Shown: positions 61,398 through 64,000 of the stretch, in pieces
How positions within the stretch are numbered: position 1 is the stretch's first letter
Layout of the letters: every line of letters begins with the position of its first letter
Source: Pararobbsia silviterrae
GTDB taxonomy: Bacteria; Pseudomonadota; Gammaproteobacteria; Burkholderiales; Burkholderiaceae
Length of the DNA: 64,000 bases
Direction: 5' to 3'
NCBI RefSeq assembly: GCF_003628125.1
Contig: NZ_RBZU01000012.1
Location: 124,001 to 188,000 of the forward strand
Made by a program: the position numbers and the translations under genes
Notes under the pieces: model-generated
What the model was told of the DNA's origin: nothing
The model's input: only the letters and a program-made list of their open reading frames with translations
Databases searched by the model: none

Positions 61398-62257
61398 CGC
61401 GCGGGCGTTGCGGCCTGCGGCGCGAGCCGGTTCGGGTAGTAAAGCTGATAGAACCACGCGTAGGCGCTTTCGATCCGGGCCTGGATGCGTGGCGCGATAT
61501 CGTGATGCGTGGGCGGCGCGATGCGCGCGTGCTGCGTGTGCAGGTATTTCATGCGGAAGTGGCTGTCGCTTTCCTGAATGCCTGTGCTGATCGCTTCGGG
61601 ATCGATCCTGAGCGGCGAGACGCCGAGCCATTGATAGATATGCGACATGCAATCGGCCGGACGCGCCATCAGATCTTCGAAGCGCAGGAAATACAGGCAT
61701 TTCTGGACGGCCTTCGGCAGGTCCGTCACGGCATGCAGCGAAGCCAGCGGTATGCCGATGACCTTGTCCTTGGCGAATAGCATGTCCGCACGGCCGAAAC
61801 GGTCGTAGTCGGCCAGGTGATCGGGAAAATCGATCAGGATCGTGCGCTGGTGCTGCGCCTCGATCGATCCGTAGATTTGCCCGAGTTCGCGGACGCACAC
61901 GATCAATTTGGCGTTCGGTTCGAGATGCAGCAGCATCTCGACGGCATGCAGCCATGCGCGGTTCTTGTCGACCACCACGGGGCGTTCGCAATCGTGATGC
62001 CAGCCGTGCAGGAAGCCCTGCATGGCCGACGTCAGATGCCCATAGCTGCGGTCGAAAGTCTGATCGAGTTGCGACAGAAAGAACGTGTCGTCGCTGACCA
62101 TGTGGCGCATGCCGATCAGAAGATTGCATAGCGGCGAGCTATTCCCTTCGCAATGGATCTCCGGATGTTGCGCGAGCAATTGGCATAGCAAGGTCGACCC
62201 TGCGCGCGGCAGCCCCGTGACACCGACAAAGCGTGGATTCGTCGCCATGATTTTCAT
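61394..62257 (-). CDS. Sulfotransferase-family protein
   Basis: 287 residues. The 5'-phosphosulfate-binding loop GLPRAGSTLLCQLLAQHP is at residues ~15-32 and the 3'-phosphate segment LIVCVRELGQIYGSIEAQHQR near 140. This is the soluble PAPS-dependent sulfotransferase fold of the broad TPST/heparan group. ATGs at 62257 and 62248 are both possible. It lies tail to tail with the two-partner secretion transporter, sharing the bases of the two stop codons. The acceptor substrate is unknown. Confidence 0.85.
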   Translation of the reverse strand: MKIMATNPRFVGVTGLPRAGSTLLCQLLAQHPEIHCEGNSSPLCNLLIGMRHMVSDDTFFLSQLDQTFDRSYGHLTSAMQGFLHGWHHDCERPVVVDKNRAWLHAVEMLLHLEPNAKLIVCVRELGQIYGSIEAQHQRTILIDFPDHLADYDRFGRADMLFAKDKVIGIPLASLHAVTDLPKAVQKCLYFLRFEDLMARPADCMSHIYQWLGVSPLRIDPEAISTGIQESDSHFRMKYLHTQHARIAPPTHHDIAPRIQARIESAYAWFYQLYYPNRLAPQAATPAR

Positions 62258-62385
62258 TGGAGTGAGCGGCGCCCGCGTATCGGACGCAGACGGAAGCAGC
62301 GCCCGATTATAGGGGAAGCGTCGCGGGCTCACATCGGCGACGACCCGCTGCATGAGCGCGTCGTCGCGGCTGCCTCTCTATCGGA

Positions 62386-63423
62386 TCAACGACCCGCGGG
62401 CGTCGGCGCGGCGGGATCGACGAGCCCTTCGTCCTTGAGGTCGCGCCACAGGTCTGCGGGAATCGGCAGACGCATGAAGGCGAGGTTCTGTTCGAGCTCC
62501 TCGACCGAGCGCGCGCCCGGAATCACGCTGGCGACGATCGGATGTCCAAGCGGGAATTGCAGCGCGGCCGCGGCGAGCGGAATGTCGTGACGTGCGCAGA
62601 CGGCCTGGAGTTGGCGGACCTTGTCGATGACGCGCGGCGGTGCGCTGCGCGTATTGAAAGTCGCGCCGTTCACGGGACCGGACGCGAGGATCCCCGAGTT
62701 ATACGGGCCGCCGATCACGAGCTGCGTCCCGCGTTGTTCGCAAAGGGGCAGCAGCGTCGCGAGCGGCTCTTGTTCGAGCAAGGTATAGCGGCCGGCCAGC
62801 AGGAAATAGTCGAAGCGCCCTGCGACGACGAAGTCGCCGAGCATCTGCCATTGATTGATCCCGACGCCGACGGCTTTGATGACGCCTTCGGAGCGCAGGT
62901 CGTCGAGCACGCGATACGCGCCTTCCATCGCGTCCTGAAAGTGGCTGCGCGCGCGCGGATCCTCGCCGGGTTCGAAGGCCAGCGCTTCGTCGGGGTCGTG
63001 GATCGCGAGCATGTCGATATAGTCGACGCCGAGCCGCTCGAGACTGTCTTCGATCGAGCGGCGCACCGCATCGCGCGAGTAGTCGAACTCGGGTCGAAAC
63101 GCGGGCGCCTGATCCCAGAGCACGGGCGCGACCTCGTCGGCAGAGATCGGCACCAGTGCATAGCCGACCTTCGACGAAATCACGATCTTGTCGCGCGGGA
63201 GCGATCGGATGGCTTCGCCGAGGCGCGATTCGGCGAGCCCGAAACCATAGACAGGCGCCGTGTCGAAATAGCGGATCCCGCGTTCGAACGCAGTGTGCAC
63301 GGTCGCGATCGCGACGTCGGGATCCGTCGCGCGATACATATTGCCGAGTCCCGTGCCGCCCAGGCCCATCGTCGTCAATTTCAGTCCGGACGTGCCGAGC
63401 ACGCGCGACGAGATTTCAGTCAT
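62386..63423 (-). CDS. Aldo/keto reductase
   Basis: 345 residues, AKR TIM barrel. The catalytic tetrad is Asp54 and Tyr59 in RYFDTAPVYG, Lys85 in VISSKVGYAL and His142 in LAIHDPDE. GVGINQWQ and the late VIPGARSVEELEQNLAF bind NADP. Overall it resembles the D-threo-aldose/L-fucose dehydrogenase and pyridoxal-dehydrogenase-like branch. Same strand as the sulfotransferase with a gap of about 130 bases, so co-transcription is possible. Confidence 0.9.
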   Translation of the reverse strand: MTEISSRVLGTSGLKLTTMGLGGTGLGNMYRATDPDVAIATVHTAFERGIRYFDTAPVYGFGLAESRLGEAIRSLPRDKIVISSKVGYALVPISADEVAPVLWDQAPAFRPEFDYSRDAVRRSIEDSLERLGVDYIDMLAIHDPDEALAFEPGEDPRARSHFQDAMEGAYRVLDDLRSEGVIKAVGVGINQWQMLGDFVVAGRFDYFLLAGRYTLLEQEPLATLLPLCEQRGTQLVIGGPYNSGILASGPVNGATFNTRSAPPRVIDKVRQLQAVCARHDIPLAAAALQFPLGHPIVASVIPGARSVEELEQNLAFMRLPIPADLWRDLKDEGLVDPAAPTPAGR

Positions 63424-64000
63424 CGTTCAATTCCATTCATTGAGTTAAGCCGCTTTTTCTGATCATCGAATTGATCAATCGATTAATCGCCAAAAAATAC
63501 TAGCGGGCCGACTTATATTTGACCAGTGTTAACGCGCGTCGAATGTTTATTCAAGGGTTAACGCGAATTTCTTGAATGGAATGTGATCGTGTTCGGCTCT
63601 TTCTCGTCTCGATATACGTGTTAACGCTTAGCTGATATCGTAAGTATTGCTCAATCGTCACTAACGTTTTATGCCGTGTAACGTTAGTGATCTAGGGTAA
63701 ACGTGATGCGATTTTCGTCGAAATAACTCACACAAAAGTAGTCGAATGACCCACAAAAATAGAGGTTATCTTGCCATGCTTTATTTTATAAAGTATTGAA
63801 AATGCATATAAAAACAAACAATCGCCCAAAAAATGGGACGCAAATCGTGCGTCGCAACACGGAAATATCGAGACCGTTCGTTTACTTCGTCGAACGTGTG
63901 GTGTTATAAAGAATTCACACATTACATTTTATTGAACAAACGTTAGTCCCAAGTCCGATCAATTTGGATCGGTCCATGTGTCGTTGTCGGTGAATGGATA
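63424..64000. promoter_or_regulatory. AT-rich region with repeated GTTAACGC motifs, no gene
   Basis: 577 bases, far more AT-rich than the rest of the window. GTTAACGC occurs at 63528-63535, 63557-63564 and 63620-63627. CACTAACGT (63659-63667) and ACGTTAGTG (63681-63689) form a perfect inverted repeat with a 13-base loop. A 64-codon minus-strand frame at 63728-63922 is Cys/Phe/His-rich without a ribosome site and is not accepted. It looks like regulatory DNA or an AT-rich island edge; the adjacent gene on the right is not in the window. Confidence 0.5.

Noticed and set aside
63728-63922. 64-codon minus-strand frame in the right-hand AT-rich gap
   Set aside because: No ribosome-binding site, no family and a composition expected by chance in AT-rich DNA.

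Overview
The window looks like a stretch of chromosome from a high-GC beta-proteobacterium of the Burkholderia/Paraburkholderia group. The evidence is strongly GC-biased third codon positions, a bcsD-P-Q-A-B-Z-C cellulose operon, an inositol operon with a fused iolC, and many start/stop ATGA overlaps between neighbouring genes. I saw no rRNA, tRNA or CRISPR array. Gene names rest on reading the translations; no database search was run.

Layout. 1-10846 is a myo-inositol locus. On the minus strand are iolE (cut by the window edge), iolD, a kinase-aldolase iolC fusion and a sugar ABC importer. Diverging from these on the plus strand are an RpiR-type regulator, iolG and a second Gfo/Idh dehydrogenase. 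A palindromic operator sits between the two arms. A DsbA/FrnE-like oxidoreductase (11072-11725) follows an intrinsic terminator. 12494-27060 is a cellulose synthesis and export operon with an unusually long BcsC and two accessory genes at its 3' end. 27264-36503 is a minus-strand catabolic/transport operon: a short-chain dehydrogenase, a branched-chain-amino-acid-type ABC importer, another dehydrogenase, an internally deleted dehydrogenase remnant and a KstD-like flavoprotein. A divergent GntR regulator probably controls it.

36504-41409 is an accessory zone. It holds pieces of IS3-family transposases, an orphan WapI-like immunity gene, a LysR regulator, an HPP-like membrane protein and a Tat-exported haloacid-dehalogenase-like protein. 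41410-49194 carries nadE, a LysR-controlled three-gene operon (metallo-beta-lactamase fold, tautomerase, ferredoxin-like protein), an SsuABC/TauABC-type importer and a KirBac potassium channel. 50143-51918 holds an NRAMP-related transporter behind two tiny, translationally coupled single-span membrane proteins, one of them only 58 residues long. 52128-55589 has a small Thr/Ser-rich protein, a type-B carboxylesterase, a DUF6150-like protein and an EF-hand protein. 56121-61397 is a two-partner secretion pair: a filamentous-haemagglutinin-like exoprotein with GLUG repeats and its FhaC/ShlB-type transporter. Convergent to it lie a sulfotransferase and an aldo/keto reductase. The last 577 bases are AT-rich, have no convincing gene, and contain repeated GTTAACGC and a CACTAACGT inverted repeat.

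The observations I rate highest are the NRAMP-related transporter with its coupled small membrane proteins, the long Tyr/Gln/Pro linker in BcsC with the genes after it, hairpins placed just behind both binding-protein genes, and the orphan immunity gene among IS debris.
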